From: Salsuginibacillus kocurii DSM 18087
Lineage (GTDB): Bacteria > Bacillota > Bacilli > Bacillales > Marinococcaceae
Assembly: GCF_000377705.1 (NCBI RefSeq)
Contig: NZ_KB898630.1
Location: 62,001-126,000, forward strand
Direction of reading: 5' to 3'
DNA: 64,000 bases
The notes below the pieces were generated by a model, which was given only the letters and a program-made list of their open reading frames with translations, did no database searches and was not told the origin of the DNA. This document shows positions 53,751 to 63,179 of the stretch, piece after piece; within the stretch, counting starts at the first letter, position 1, and each line of letters opens with the position of its first letter. The translations under genes and the position numbers were made by a program.

Positions 53751-55247
53751 TTACGGAGTAATCGGACGAAAAAGTTCATTTAAAGTATCAATTTTTCGGT
53801 GTGTATATTCTTCATAACGTTCGATATAAGAGATCGGGTCTTTTGGATTAGCCATGCGAGTAATTTTTTCACTCACCGGGTCTACCCATTTGCTGGCTGC
53901 GCCGCAACCTAGCCCGATGATAGTCTGGACTTCTTCCATAATAATCATATTGTACAAACTTTCTTTACCAGCTTTTGCATAACCTACATTCTCCAGATTA
54001 CCTAGAATGTTTTTTTGCCGATAGAGGTAATAAGGCTCGTATTCATTCTCATCCGTCCATTGATTGGTTAGATCCATCATCTGTTGAATCTCTTCCGGGC
54101 CTGCTACATTGTACTTATCCTTTTGTTTTGTCATTGTTGAAGCACGTTTGAATGAAAGAGTATGGACCGTAAGTGAAGCCGGGTCTAGCTTTTTGGTTTC
54201 ACTTAAGTTATGCTTCATTTCTGGAACTCCTTCATTTGGAAGGCCAATGATAAGGTCCATATTAATATTATCTACCCCATGCCTTACAGCCAGTTCGTAT
54301 TTATCCACCGTTTCTTCCACTGAGTGATGCCTTCCTATTGCCCGCAATGTTTCATTATGAAAGGATTGAGGATTAATACTGATCCGGTCAATATTCCACT
54401 TGTTCAATACAGCAAGTTTCTCTGCTGAAATCGTATCCGGTCGCCCGGCCTCTACAGTCACTTCTCTCACTTGGTTTAGGTCAGGAAACACTTTATGCAT
54501 TTGAGAATATAAGGCATCCATTTCTTCAGCTTCTATGCTTGTTGGCGTCCCCCCGCCAAAATAAATCGTCGTAACCGGGATGTTGTGTTCTTTAAGCCAG
54601 GCTCCTGTTTGTTCCATTTCGTAATATAGACCATTGAGAAATTCAGATACCGATCCGTTTTTTCCATTGATTGCATAAGCAGGGAACGTACAATACGCAC
54701 ACATGGTCGGACAAAAAGGAATGCCAATATAAATGCTGACCCCTTTTTTTATCTCATATAAATCTGGTAAAACTTCCAGCTGTCTTTTTACAATACGTTC
54801 TAACATCGCTATTTTTTCATCACTTATTAAGTAATCATCTTTCAGGGTTTTTTTGATGTCACTATGTGATAACCCGCTTCGGTACATCTGATGGTACAAC
54901 TTTGTCGGCCGAATACCGGTTAACGTGCCCCAAGGTTGAGTCTTACCTGTCCAGGAAGTAAGAAGCTTAACAAACACATGGGCTGCTGTCTGCTTCCCTA
55001 CTTTTGAATGCATATTCGCTTCAATTACTGGCTTTTGAAATGAAGCTGTATCTTCAAAGCCTTCTGCTCGCGCCGTGGCAGACACATAAACTTGATCAAG
55101 TCTGCGTTTTTCCGTAAACCTTACCTTTAATCCGTCGATGGGTGAATCTGCATCCATCTGAACTTCTGCATCTTTAACATACTGTGCTGCTAAATGGCTT
55201 AACGTCCGTTCATAATCAGCTGGCAAACCAGACACTGCAATTATCAT
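53751..55247 (-). CDS. hemZ: HemZ, radical-SAM coproporphyrinogen dehydrogenase-like
   Basis: 498 residues. An N-terminal accessory domain (about 1-165) precedes a radical SAM core with the cluster motif C179-x3-C183-x2-C186 (FCPTMCAYCTF) and GGGTPTS. The HemZ family of Bacilli is related to oxygen-independent coproporphyrinogen III oxidase HemN; its true activity in the coproporphyrin pathway is debated. Alone on the minus strand between the small gene and yhaX. Confidence 0.92.
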   Translation of the reverse strand: MIIAVSGLPADYERTLSHLAAQYVKDAEVQMDADSPIDGLKVRFTEKRRLDQVYVSATARAEGFEDTASFQKPVIEANMHSKVGKQTAAHVFVKLLTSWTGKTQPWGTLTGIRPTKLYHQMYRSGLSHSDIKKTLKDDYLISDEKIAMLERIVKRQLEVLPDLYEIKKGVSIYIGIPFCPTMCAYCTFPAYAINGKNGSVSEFLNGLYYEMEQTGAWLKEHNIPVTTIYFGGGTPTSIEAEEMDALYSQMHKVFPDLNQVREVTVEAGRPDTISAEKLAVLNKWNIDRISINPQSFHNETLRAIGRHHSVEETVDKYELAVRHGVDNINMDLIIGLPNEGVPEMKHNLSETKKLDPASLTVHTLSFKRASTMTKQKDKYNVAGPEEIQQMMDLTNQWTDENEYEPYYLYRQKNILGNLENVGYAKAGKESLYNMIIMEEVQTIIGLGCGAASKWVDPVSEKITRMANPKDPISYIERYEEYTHRKIDTLNELFRPITP

Positions 55248-55344
55248 ACAAAACCCCGCTTTCTAAAATCACGTTTAGTTTACAAAACCCACCCCCTAAA
55301 AGTCAATGTAACAAAGACTGAGCATATTTTGCCCGCATGCGAAG

Positions 55345-55410
55345 AAAAAAGCCCCCTCCTCATAAATGTAGCAAGTATTCTCACTTGCGAATATAAGGAA
55401 AAGGCGCTTA
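55345..55410 (-). terminator. Possible terminator of yhaX
   Basis: On the minus strand a long imperfect hairpin (AGCGCC...GGGGGCT around an inner GCAAGT/ACTTGC stem) ends in TTTTTTC. Confidence 0.5.
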
Positions 55411-55476
55411 GTTTGTTTCAGATAACTATTTTTCTAAAAGAGGTTGCTAAAAAAATCCATTCATCGATATTTACAT

Positions 55477-56325
55477 TTATCGTTGCACATTGACATTCAT
55501 TTGTTTTCTGAATACTTCCCGAATCATATATGGAAGACCGTCCTGACTCACTGGGCGTGTAACCCAATCGGCATTATCTCTTACTTCGCTTGGGGCATCT
55601 CCCATCGCGACTCCTAATCCAACTTCTTTAAGCACTTCTTCATCGCCGACTTTACCGCCAACTACGACCATCTCGTCTAGACCTATTCCTAATTCTCGGC
55701 CAATATAAGACAACCCTAAAAACTTTGTGGCATAACGGCTTCGGCATTCGAGCATTCCTTTTTTAGGAATACGAATAGATAGAGGTGGAAAAATGGAGCG
55801 TAATGTAGCTGCGGCTGTTTCTACATCTCGCTCATTTTCAAAGGAAGCTCTTAGTCCCAACGGCATAATGTCGTGAATATGAACATGTTCAGCTAATTGG
55901 TCCACTACAGTTTCTGGGTAAAATAACGATTCTCCAAGACTGATCGTTAATTTTCCTAAAAAGTTTTTTGCTTCAGTTGTACGGTTCGTTAACTCAAATT
56001 GTTCATGTTCCACCACCACTTGAGATGGATAGCTTTGCAGCAAGTCAATGATGTCCGTTGCCATTTTGGTTGATAAGCGTTCCTCATAAAGAGGCGCATT
56101 ATCACTATTTGCAATAAAGGCCCCGCCATGCGAAATATGTTCATGATCCAGCTTCAACCACTTTGCCATTTTTTTTGCCTTTTCATACCTACTATGTGTA
56201 AGTAGGACTACATGTACTCCTTTTTGCATAACAAAATCAATCGCTTCTTTCGTCGCTTTTGTCATTTTCCCATTGGCTTTTACCATCGTGTTGTCAATTC
56301 CAAGCGCAAGTAAACGGTAGGTCAT
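55477..56325 (-). CDS. yhaX: YhaX, Cof-type HAD protein with altered motif I
   Basis: 282 residues from the ATG at 56323-56325 (AAGGGAG upstream). Cof/IIB HAD fold: motif II in VVLLTHSRYEKA, motif III lysine region KGMLECRSRYATK, motif IV VVVGGKVGDEEVLKEVGLGVAMGDAPSEVRDNADWVT. Motif I, normally DxDGT, reads L8-G9-I10-D11-N12-T13, so the nucleophilic aspartate is a glycine. The protein may have lost phosphatase activity. Next to hemZ as in B. subtilis, where yhaX is a sporulation (sigma-E) gene. Confidence 0.82.
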   Translation of the reverse strand: MTYRLLALGIDNTMVKANGKMTKATKEAIDFVMQKGVHVVLLTHSRYEKAKKMAKWLKLDHEHISHGGAFIANSDNAPLYEERLSTKMATDIIDLLQSYPSQVVVEHEQFELTNRTTEAKNFLGKLTISLGESLFYPETVVDQLAEHVHIHDIMPLGLRASFENERDVETAAATLRSIFPPLSIRIPKKGMLECRSRYATKFLGLSYIGRELGIGLDEMVVVGGKVGDEEVLKEVGLGVAMGDAPSEVRDNADWVTRPVSQDGLPYMIREVFRKQMNVNVQR

Positions 56326-56610
56326 AACAATAGCTCCCTTCCAAACGTCTTGTTTCACAATATGTACAATTGAAAGTGAATAGAACAAGGGTGGGAGATC
56401 ATCATTTACCTTATTCTTTGCTGAACTTTTTCAGTTTGTTCTAAAGGTTTAGAGAATACCTGCTCTAAACATCTTCTATTGGAAAGACCGGAAACAGAAG
56501 GATAAGGGTAAATAGCGGGGAATAATGGATGGCCTCTAAGTACTCCTCCAGTTAAGTGTTACAAAAGAAGCGGTTGACTCAATCAACACTCTCCATAAAC
56601 AGAGGTAAAT
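56326..56610. other. Intergenic region upstream of yhaX
   Basis: No gene. It holds a perfect 8-bp hairpin GTTTAGAG/CTCTAAAC (56447-56470) with no T-run, and a minus-strand TTGTTC-N16-TACATA (around 56360-56390) that may be the yhaX promoter. Confidence 0.35.
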
Positions 56611-56643
56611 AAAAAACACCTCTACTTAATAAAAGAGAGGTGT
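56611..56643 (-). terminator. Terminator of yheA
   Basis: On the minus strand ACACCTCT, 12-nt loop, AGAGGTGT, then TTTTTATTT, 13 nt past the yheA stop. Confidence 0.88.
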
Positions 56644-56655
56644 AGAACGTGCAAC

Positions 56656-57012
56656 TTATTGGTCATCTGGGTTTCCGTATAATTCTTCAAGTGGTTCAGT
56701 AATGATTTTATTTAAATCACCGATCACGGTACTCATTTTTTGTTCTTGTTCCATCAATTTTGAAATAACTTCATGTTGCTGAACCATTTCAAATTGCTTC
56801 TGAGCTTGAGAAATTTCTTCTTCAGAAGGTTGTTCGCCTTGCATTTGTTTCTGTTGTAAATCCAATTGCAGCTGACGGAAGTTATCCAGCATCCGTTTAG
56901 CTACCTCATCATTTTCAACTTGCTCATGAAAACCTTTTAACTGTTGAAACTCATCGCTTTCACGTAATGAGCTTGCTAATTCATGTGCTTTATCGTGTAC
57001 ATTAGTGGACAT
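56656..57012 (-). CDS. yheA: YheA (YlbF/YmcA family) protein
   Basis: 118-residue all-helical protein of the YlbF/YmcA/YheA family (helices about 3-20, 28-60, 65-110; LASSLRESDEFQQLKGFHEQVENDE). YlbF and YmcA form a complex with YaaT modulating RNase Y; YheA's own role is not known. Contains no cysteines. Between yheB and yhaX. Confidence 0.9.
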   Translation of the reverse strand: MSTNVHDKAHELASSLRESDEFQQLKGFHEQVENDEVAKRMLDNFRQLQLDLQQKQMQGEQPSEEEISQAQKQFEMVQQHEVISKLMEQEQKMSTVIGDLNKIITEPLEELYGNPDDQ

Positions 57013-57098
57013 GAATGTCCCTCCTTTAAAACGTCTTTATAGAGAATAACATGTTTACTAGCCAAAAATCACCCGCTCAATAAAATCTCTTCGATTTT

Positions 57099-58238
57099 TT
57101 ACGACAAAAATATAAAAATTAAGCCTTGAAATACCCCGATGAAACCACCTAATAACGCCCCTAAATATTTGATCATTATGAATTCCCGTCTAGATATGGC
57201 CAGAACCAAGGTCTCAAGCCTCTCAACTTCGAACGTGTCTACTTGTGAGCGAACCACTTCGGCTAAATTTAAAGATGGCAAAAATGATTGAAATTGTTCT
57301 GCTACATATTGACCTAATCCATCAATAACAACGGGAAGCCATTTATTGATGATTACCTCTTCATATTCGGGAGCCCAATCCTTCAACGGAGCATTAAACC
57401 ATTTATTTAATGGTACTTCTACTTCCAGCTTAGTCCAAACTCTTTCCATTACAGCTTCAAGCTCCACGCCTCGCAACATATCCTCAGCCGGTCGGTTTAG
57501 CATCTGTTCCCATTCTTTTTGCAGCATATGGCTCACCCATTCTTTTGAAGTGTCATCTTTTAAAAAACGGATGATTTCTGGGTGAACTCTTTCCACAAGG
57601 CGCTCATTTCCCACCATTGAACCGATAAAATTCATTACAGAGCCTCGACCAGCTAAAAAATTTGATAAAAATTGATGGACGCGTGCTTTTCCATCTTCGC
57701 TTTCCATGTATGCCTGAGCCCGCCATAATATATAGTCTGCTCCTTTTTCTACCAATTGATCGCCTTGAGCTTTCACTTGTGCAGGCAGAACCTCTCGTAA
57801 TGGTTTATCTTTATGCGAATCAACCCAATCACTCACTACCTGATTACCTTTTTGCCGTATTTCTGCTTTTACCGTTTCAGAGAGGTCAATAGGTGTGATG
57901 TACCGGTTTAGCCATTCGTTTAAAGATTCTTCCTTATAGAAATACGTCTTTGCCTGATCTTTGGCCCATCTCCTTACCTCTTCTTTGAAGTGAGGGTCTT
58001 CTAGCTTGCTTTTTATCCCTTCAGGAGTAAGGAGATGTTCCACCACAATTTTCCCCATTTGTTCTGCTAATTCTTTTCTTCGCTTAGGTATCAGGCCCGG
58101 TGTTAATGGTAATTGCTTCCCCTTTACATAAATCGGTTCATAAGGGCGGAATAACATTTTTATGGCAAGGGAATTCGTAAGACCGCCAATAAAAGCCCCC
58201 ATTAAAATCATAAGAACGAGCCATACCACATCATGCAT
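57099..58238 (-). CDS. yheB: YheB, DUF445 membrane protein
   Basis: 379 residues from the ATG at 58236-58238, with AAAGGAG 8 nt upstream. N-terminal helix with [42 protein letters not shown], the DUF445 hallmark, a long charged alpha-helical middle and a C-terminal membrane helix (about 355-377). Function unknown. In line with yheA, 86 nt apart. Confidence 0.9.
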   Translation of the reverse strand: MHDVVWLVLMILMGAFIGGLTNSLAIKMLFRPYEPIYVKGKQLPLTPGLIPKRRKELAEQMGKIVVEHLLTPEGIKSKLEDPHFKEEVRRWAKDQAKTYFYKEESLNEWLNRYITPIDLSETVKAEIRQKGNQVVSDWVDSHKDKPLREVLPAQVKAQGDQLVEKGADYILWRAQAYMESEDGKARVHQFLSNFLAGRGSVMNFIGSMVGNERLVERVHPEIIRFLKDDTSKEWVSHMLQKEWEQMLNRPAEDMLRGVELEAVMERVWTKLEVEVPLNKWFNAPLKDWAPEYEEVIINKWLPVVIDGLGQYVAEQFQSFLPSLNLAEVVRSQVDTFEVERLETLVLAISRREFIMIKYLGALLGGFIGVFQGLIFIFLS

Positions 58239-58375
58239 TGCCATTTCTCCTTTAACGCCTTCCAAATCTTATCTGTGCTCCATTATACAAAATCTCCAGC
58301 CTCGAGACCACGCTTTCCTTTCTTCACTTATAGGGGTGTGATAAGATCAAAGAAAAAGACAAGGGGGAAAACCAC

Positions 58376-58606
58376 TTGATCACCCATTTTCAATGGAAAG
58401 AGTTAAAAAATAACTGGATTAACCGGGAATGGTCATTTTCTTTTTTTTACCGTGGAACGTTTTTAAAAGGCAAGTATTATAAAGATGGCACCATTGAATG
58501 GGTATCCGATAAACCGCCAGAAACAGAACAGTCCACTATTGAGAGCCAAGTGCATGACTTAATGCTTTACCACGTATACGAAGATCATTCTCCCATTTCA
58601 GACTAG
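58376..58606 (+). CDS. yheE: YheE-family small protein
   Basis: 76 residues, TTG start preceded by AAGGGGG. The sequence (MITHFQWKELKNNWINREWSFSFFYRG, GKYYKDGTIEWVSDKP, LMLYHVYED) matches the DUF5342/YheE family found between yheB and sspB. No signal peptide or membrane helix. Function unknown. Confidence 0.8.
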   Translation: MITHFQWKELKNNWINREWSFSFFYRGTFLKGKYYKDGTIEWVSDKPPETEQSTIESQVHDLMLYHVYEDHSPISD

Positions 58607-58669
58607 CTTTCCTTCGTATGTTTCCCTTTTCGCAGCTCACACTAACTCCCAAAGGGGGAGGTGATTTGT

Positions 58670-58834
58670 GTGCGACAACGGGCCAACCCTAAAAAAGAAA
58701 ATATGGCTTGGGATGAAGACCGTATGATTAATGAGGGCATGGCGGGAGGAACAGCTCTGCATGCTGAACACTCTAAGCAAATTCCGCCTAATACACCAAA
58801 AGAAAAGGAAACAAAGCCTAATTCAAATAAATAA
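58670..58834 (+). CDS. Small hydrophilic protein near sspB
   Basis: 54 residues, GTG start at 58670 with a very strong GGGGGAGGTGA ribosome binding site 5 nt upstream. Basic and hydrophilic: VRQRANPKKENMAWDEDRMI, then NEGMAGGTALHAEHSKQIPP and a Lys/Asn-rich tail. Such small Lys/Asn-rich, Met/Gly-containing proteins between yheE and sspB resemble the yheF position of B. subtilis and minor SASP-like proteins. Identity is not firm. Confidence 0.65.
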   Translation: MRQRANPKKENMAWDEDRMINEGMAGGTALHAEHSKQIPPNTPKEKETKPNSNK

Positions 58835-59048
58835 ACTAAAGGTTTTTTCCTTGTTCCAGTCTAATGTTAGCTTTTGACATTTATTTAAGACCAAGCATTT
58901 AAAGAGTCGTGTTGATATTTTTGCCATTTTTCACTTTCTGCCTCCTCAGACTTTCCTCCGGGGCTCAATTGGCTAGCTTTTCCTGCAGAAGTCCTGCCAT
59001 TTTGGAATACCACTAATCTTTATCAACACCAGAGCCTCGGAGAAAAAT
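58835..59048. repeat. Gene-free region, degenerate GC-rich repeat
   Basis: Contains CTGCCTCCTCAGACTTTCC, CTCCGGGGCT and TTCCTGCAGAAGTCCTG (about 58938-58999), a decayed version of the repeat seen at 11690. No coding signals. Confidence 0.4.
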
Positions 59049-59077
59049 AAAAAGCTGCCAACAACCAACTGGCAGCT
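59049..59077 (-). terminator. Terminator of sspB
   Basis: On the minus strand AGCTGCCA, 9-nt loop, TGGCAGCT, then TTTTATTTTT. A second hairpin AAGAGACAG/CTGTCTCTT (59099-59122) lies between it and the stop codon. Confidence 0.88.
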
Positions 59078-59135
59078 CTCCTTCTCATATGTAGGCTGAA
59101 GAGACAGGCTGAGCTGTCTCTTCCTTGCCTAGGGG

Positions 59136-59339
59136 TTACTGATTGAAACCACCCATTTGCTGTTCTGCCATTTGAACGAGGCGTTTTGTGATTTCACCAC
59201 CGACAGAACCGTTAGAGCGGGAAGTTTCGTCCGCGCCTAGCTGAACGCCAAATTCCTGAGCAATTTCAAACTTCATTTGATCTAGAGCCTGCTGTACGCC
59301 AGGTACGACAAGCTGGTTTGAGTTATTGTTGTTTGCCAT
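59136..59339 (-). CDS. sspB: Alpha/beta-type small acid-soluble spore protein
   Basis: 67-residue SASP that coats and protects spore [23 protein letters not shown], the GPR protease site region ([13 protein letters not shown], with EIAxEFG) and [18 protein letters not shown] are diagnostic. A strong GAGGAGGTGAA site and a sigma-G promoter precede it. The position near yheE-yheB suggests sspB, but it could be any alpha/beta SASP paralogue. Confidence 0.95.
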   Translation of the reverse strand: MANNNNSNQLVVPGVQQALDQMKFEIAQEFGVQLGADETSRSNGSVGGEITKRLVQMAEQQMGGFNQ

Positions 59340-59365
59340 TAGAATTCACCTCCTCTTTGTACACC

Positions 59366-59394
59366 TAGTTTGTATCTTAATTTAAAACCTATGC
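59366..59394 (-). promoter_or_regulatory. Sigma-G promoter of the SASP gene
   Basis: On the minus strand GCATA (59390-59394), 17-nt spacer, CAAACTA (59366-59372), close to the sigma-G -10 consensus CATnnTA. Confidence 0.65.
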
Positions 59395-59555
59395 ACCTCT
59401 TGATTAGAAAGATAAGGAAACAAGAGGATGTACAAAGATTTAAGATCCTCTTTTTCATTGTCTTAAATTTCTTTCCTTAGCCACCTATTACTGAAAAGCG
59501 CTTTTCACGTGTTTTTCAGTACTTTCTTTTCAATATACGAACCACTGAGGACATA
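59395..59555. other. Intergenic region before the catabolic operon
   Basis: AT-rich sequence with no gene and no clear motif, between the SASP promoter and the terminator of the acyl-CoA operon. Confidence 0.5.
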
Positions 59556-59624
59556 AAAAAACTCAGAGCTTTCCATATTCTTCTCCTTTCCTCCACTGTT
59601 TTAAAGAGAAGAATATGGACCTCT
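59556..59624 (-). terminator. Terminator of the acyl-CoA operon
   Basis: On the minus strand CCATATTCTTCTC and its perfect complement (20-nt loop), flanked by AGAGGT/AGCTCT, followed by GAGTTTTTTT. Confidence 0.82.
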
Positions 59625-59634
59625 AAGTCAATTA

Positions 59635-61596
59635 TTAATTACTTTTCTTAAAATAATCCTGGCCAAGAGCCTGAATCTCCTGTACTGCTTCAGGATTTTC
59701 AAGTGCTGACAAGTCACCCGCGTCTGTATTTAAAAAACCAGATCTTATAGCACGGCGCATCACTTTTGCATTTCGGGTTTTTGGTAAATCTGAAACAAAA
59801 TAAATAGCTTTCGGTTTCAATGATTTACCTAGCTTTTCTCCGGCACGCTTTATCAACTCTTGTTTTAATTCTTCATTTTCGATTGCCTCACCCTTTGTAA
59901 TCACAAAACAAATGGCTGCTTCACCTTTAACCTCATCTGGTATGCCAATAGTTCCTGCCTCAGCCACTGCAGGATGATCAACTAAAGCAGATTCCATCTC
60001 TGCAGGACCTAACCGTTTACCAGCAATATTTAAAATATCATCGGACCTGCCGGTAATTGCCCAAAATCCGTTTTCGTCTTTAGAGACCCAATCACCATGC
60101 ACCCAAGTATCTGCAAAGCGGGACCAATACGTATTTTCATACCGCTCGGGTTCATTCCAAAATCCACGTGTCATTCCGACCCAAGGCTGCTTAATAACAA
60201 GCTCTCCTACTTCACCAGTAACCTCTTGCCCATGTTCATCGTACACCGCTGCGTCCATACCCGGGATAGGTGAATTAAAGGTCACAGGACCAATTGGCTT
60301 TATAAGCATATTACCCAAGATCCCTCCGGAAATCTCTGTACCACCTGAATAGTTAAAAATGGGGATGCGTTTTTTCCCTACCTTCTCAAACAGCCAATGC
60401 CAAGGTTCAGGGTTCCAAGGCTCTCCTGTTGAACCGATCACTTCCAACGACGACAGGTCATGCTTTTCCACCCATTCATTTCCCTTTCTCATCAGCGCCC
60501 GAATCAAGGTCGGAGATATCCCCAGGTGGGTTACTTGATGCTTATCAATCAGCTTCCACATTCTGTCTGGTTCTGGATAATCAGGCGATCCTTCATACAT
60601 GACGACAGCAGCTCCATTTAGTAAAGCCCCATAGACGAGAAATGGTCCCATCATCCAGCCCATGTCTGTAAACCAAAATAAGCGATCCTTTTCTTTTACG
60701 TTCATACCAATTCCAGCATCGAATGCTGCTTTAACTGGAAAACCAGCGTGAGTATGAACAGCTCCTTTTGGCTGCCCGGTCGTCCCTGATGTATAAATTA
60801 GCATCATAGGGTCTTGAGTAGACATTTCTTCAGCTTCATACACTCTTTTCTTATCTGTCAGATCATTCCACTTCACGTCTCGCGATTTGTTCCATGGGAC
60901 ATCTTTGCCAAGCCGACACACTATGACAACGGTTTCAATAGTGGGAACACCTTCTACCGCAAAATCGGCTTCTTTTTTCATTTCCACTTCTTTGCCCCGG
61001 CGCAGAAAGCCATCAGCAGTAATTAGCATTTTGGCTTCACAAGCATTCAGCCTTGTTCTTACTGCATCAGCGGCGTAACCAGAAAAAGCGGGGGCAAAGA
61101 CTGCTCCGATTTTAGAAATGGCCAACATAGCAATCAACGTTTCAGGAAGCATAGGCATATAAATCCCAACAAGTTCACCGCGGGAAAGTCCTTTTTCTTT
61201 CAAACCATGAGCTGCTGCATCCACCTCAGCTTCTAGTTCTTTAAAACTGTACGTCCGAACTTCTCCATTTTCACTTTCCCATATAAGTGCTTGATGATGG
61301 GCAGTTTGATCATTTTTCGCCCACTTCTCTAAAGCAGTCTGAACAACGTTTAGTTTTCCGTTAACAAACCATTCCGGCCATTGATTACCTAAACCTAAAT
61401 TCACCGTTTCATCATATGGTTCTTGCCATTCAACCCCTAACACTTTCTCTGCTTCAGCCCAAAACCACGAAATGTCTTTAATAGATGCTTGATAAAAATC
61501 CTCATATGATTCATAACCTTGGTCATGCATCCATTGCTGAATTCGTGTCGCCTTTTTGTAAGCGTCGCTCGGGAACCAAACTGGTTTGTCAGTCAC
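59635..61596 (-). CDS. Acetyl/acyl-CoA synthetase (AMP-forming)
   Basis: 653-residue ACS-like enzyme: N-terminal ACAS_N region, adenylation domain with LIYTSGTTGQPKGAVHTH, FNYSGGTEISGGIL and GDWVSKDENGFWAITGRSDD, and the C-terminal catalytic lysine in TRNAKVMRRAIRSG. GTG start after GGAAGGTGG. It follows the carboxyltransferase gene by 35 nt, so it probably activates a short acid (acetoacetate or a branched-chain acid) in the leucine-type catabolic operon; the exact substrate is uncertain. Confidence 0.85.
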   Translation of the reverse strand: MTDKPVWFPSDAYKKATRIQQWMHDQGYESYEDFYQASIKDISWFWAEAEKVLGVEWQEPYDETVNLGLGNQWPEWFVNGKLNVVQTALEKWAKNDQTAHHQALIWESENGEVRTYSFKELEAEVDAAAHGLKEKGLSRGELVGIYMPMLPETLIAMLAISKIGAVFAPAFSGYAADAVRTRLNACEAKMLITADGFLRRGKEVEMKKEADFAVEGVPTIETVVIVCRLGKDVPWNKSRDVKWNDLTDKKRVYEAEEMSTQDPMMLIYTSGTTGQPKGAVHTHAGFPVKAAFDAGIGMNVKEKDRLFWFTDMGWMMGPFLVYGALLNGAAVVMYEGSPDYPEPDRMWKLIDKHQVTHLGISPTLIRALMRKGNEWVEKHDLSSLEVIGSTGEPWNPEPWHWLFEKVGKKRIPIFNYSGGTEISGGILGNMLIKPIGPVTFNSPIPGMDAAVYDEHGQEVTGEVGELVIKQPWVGMTRGFWNEPERYENTYWSRFADTWVHGDWVSKDENGFWAITGRSDDILNIAGKRLGPAEMESALVDHPAVAEAGTIGIPDEVKGEAAICFVITKGEAIENEELKQELIKRAGEKLGKSLKPKAIYFVSDLPKTRNAKVMRRAIRSGFLNTDAGDLSALENPEAVQEIQALGQDYFKKSN

Positions 61597-61631
61597 TTTT
61601 ATCAGCCACCTTCCACTAACGTTTACTTCTA

Positions 61632-63161
61632 TTATACTGGATATACTGCATGCTTTCGGGTAGAAAATGTCTGGTATTTATTCATATACCCAACAAATCG
61701 GTTTATTAAATGGCTGCGTAATTGGTCTGGGTCGATAATATCATCAATGACTAATTCTGATGCCAATCGATAAATATCGATATTTTCTTGGTACTCTTTA
61801 CGTTTTTCTTCTATAAAAGCGGACCTCTCCTCTTCCTCCAGCGACGCAATTTTATTAGCATATACAGCATTAACCGCGGCTTCAGGTCCCATCACAGCAA
61901 TTTGGGCTGATGGTAAAGCAATGCAACAATCGGGCTCGAATGCAGGACCTGCCATAGCATACAATCCTGCTCCATATGCTTTTCGTACTATTACTGAAAT
62001 TTTTGGGACAGTTGCTTCTGACATCGCAGCAATCATCTTAGCCCCGTGCCTGATGATTCCCGCTCGCTCCACTTTTGTGCCAATCATAAACCCTGGGATG
62101 TCCGCTAAAAAAAGTAAGGGAATATTGAAAGCATCACATAAGGTAATAAAGCGGGCTCCTTTATCGGCAGAATCATGAAATAATACGCCGCCTTTAGCCT
62201 TTGGCTGATTGGCGACAATACCGACTGGTTTCCCATCAATACGGGCAAACGCTGTAATTAATTCCGGGGCAAACTTCTGTTTTACTTCAAACATCGAATC
62301 TTCATCTATTAACCCATTAAGAAACGTATACATATCAAATGGAGCATTTTGATTTTCTGGAATAAGCTCAGCTAATGAAGTGTCCAATACTTTCGGGGGG
62401 ATCGCCTTGGCAGTTGGCGCTTTTTCGGTAAAGTTTTCAGGCATAAAGGATAAATATCGACGGCCCAATTCAATTGCTTCTTCTTCATTGGCCGCAAGCA
62501 CATCCCCACACCCTGAAACTTGACAGTGCATAGATGCTCCGCCCATTTCTTCAAGAGAAACTTTTTCCCCAATTACCATTTCAGCCATCCGTGGTGAGCC
62601 TAGATACATCGAAGCGTTCTTATCCACCATGATAACGAGATCACAAAAAGCCGGTATGTAAGCTCCACCAGCAGCTGAAGGCCCAAAAAGAATGCATACT
62701 TGTGGTACTTGGCCTGATAATTTCACTTGATTGTGAAAAATCCTTCCGGCCCCGCGCCGATTTGGAAACATTTCGATTTGGTCGGTGATGCGTGCTCCAG
62801 CCGAGTCAACAAGATACAGCATCGGCGCTCCGATTTTTTCTGCTGTTTCTTGAACCCGAATAATCTTTTCTACTGTACGTGCCCCCCAGGAACCTGCTTT
62901 AATTGTAGAATCATTGGCCATAAAACATACCGTACGTCCATCTATCTTGCCGGTGCCTGTAACTACCCCATCAGCCGGTAACCCTTCAGCCATTACATTA
63001 GCAAACTTTCCGTCTTCATTTTCAATCCCATCATCTAAAAGTAATTCAAGACGTTTCCTCGCAAACAGTTTCCCTTTTTCTTCGTTCTTTTCATGATATT
63101 TGTCTGAACCGCCTTGTTCAATATCATCCAACCGTTCTTTCAGTTCTTCCTTCCAACTCAT
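61632..63161 (-). CDS. yngE: Acyl-CoA carboxylase beta (carboxyltransferase) subunit, YngE type
   Basis: 509-residue carboxyltransferase of the methylcrotonyl/propionyl-CoA carboxylase class. Motifs: FMANDSTIKAGSWG, FGPSAAGGAYIPAFCDLVIMV and the C-terminal GAKMIAAMSEATVPKISVIVRKAYGAG. It needs a biotin carboxylase and biotin carrier, which would lie upstream beyond the right edge of the window. In B. subtilis the yng operon is linked to leucine degradation, and methylcrotonyl-CoA is the likely substrate. 18 nt after the enoyl-CoA hydratase gene. Confidence 0.9.
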   Translation of the reverse strand: MSWKEELKERLDDIEQGGSDKYHEKNEEKGKLFARKRLELLLDDGIENEDGKFANVMAEGLPADGVVTGTGKIDGRTVCFMANDSTIKAGSWGARTVEKIIRVQETAEKIGAPMLYLVDSAGARITDQIEMFPNRRGAGRIFHNQVKLSGQVPQVCILFGPSAAGGAYIPAFCDLVIMVDKNASMYLGSPRMAEMVIGEKVSLEEMGGASMHCQVSGCGDVLAANEEEAIELGRRYLSFMPENFTEKAPTAKAIPPKVLDTSLAELIPENQNAPFDMYTFLNGLIDEDSMFEVKQKFAPELITAFARIDGKPVGIVANQPKAKGGVLFHDSADKGARFITLCDAFNIPLLFLADIPGFMIGTKVERAGIIRHGAKMIAAMSEATVPKISVIVRKAYGAGLYAMAGPAFEPDCCIALPSAQIAVMGPEAAVNAVYANKIASLEEEERSAFIEEKRKEYQENIDIYRLASELVIDDIIDPDQLRSHLINRFVGYMNKYQTFSTRKHAVYPV

Positions 63162-63179
63162 AGCCTATACCTCCTGCCT

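Noticed and set aside
56447-56470. Perfect 8-bp hairpin GTTTAGAG/CTCTAAAC
   Set aside because: No T-run and no adjacent gene end, so it was not called a terminator; kept only as a note in the gap entry.
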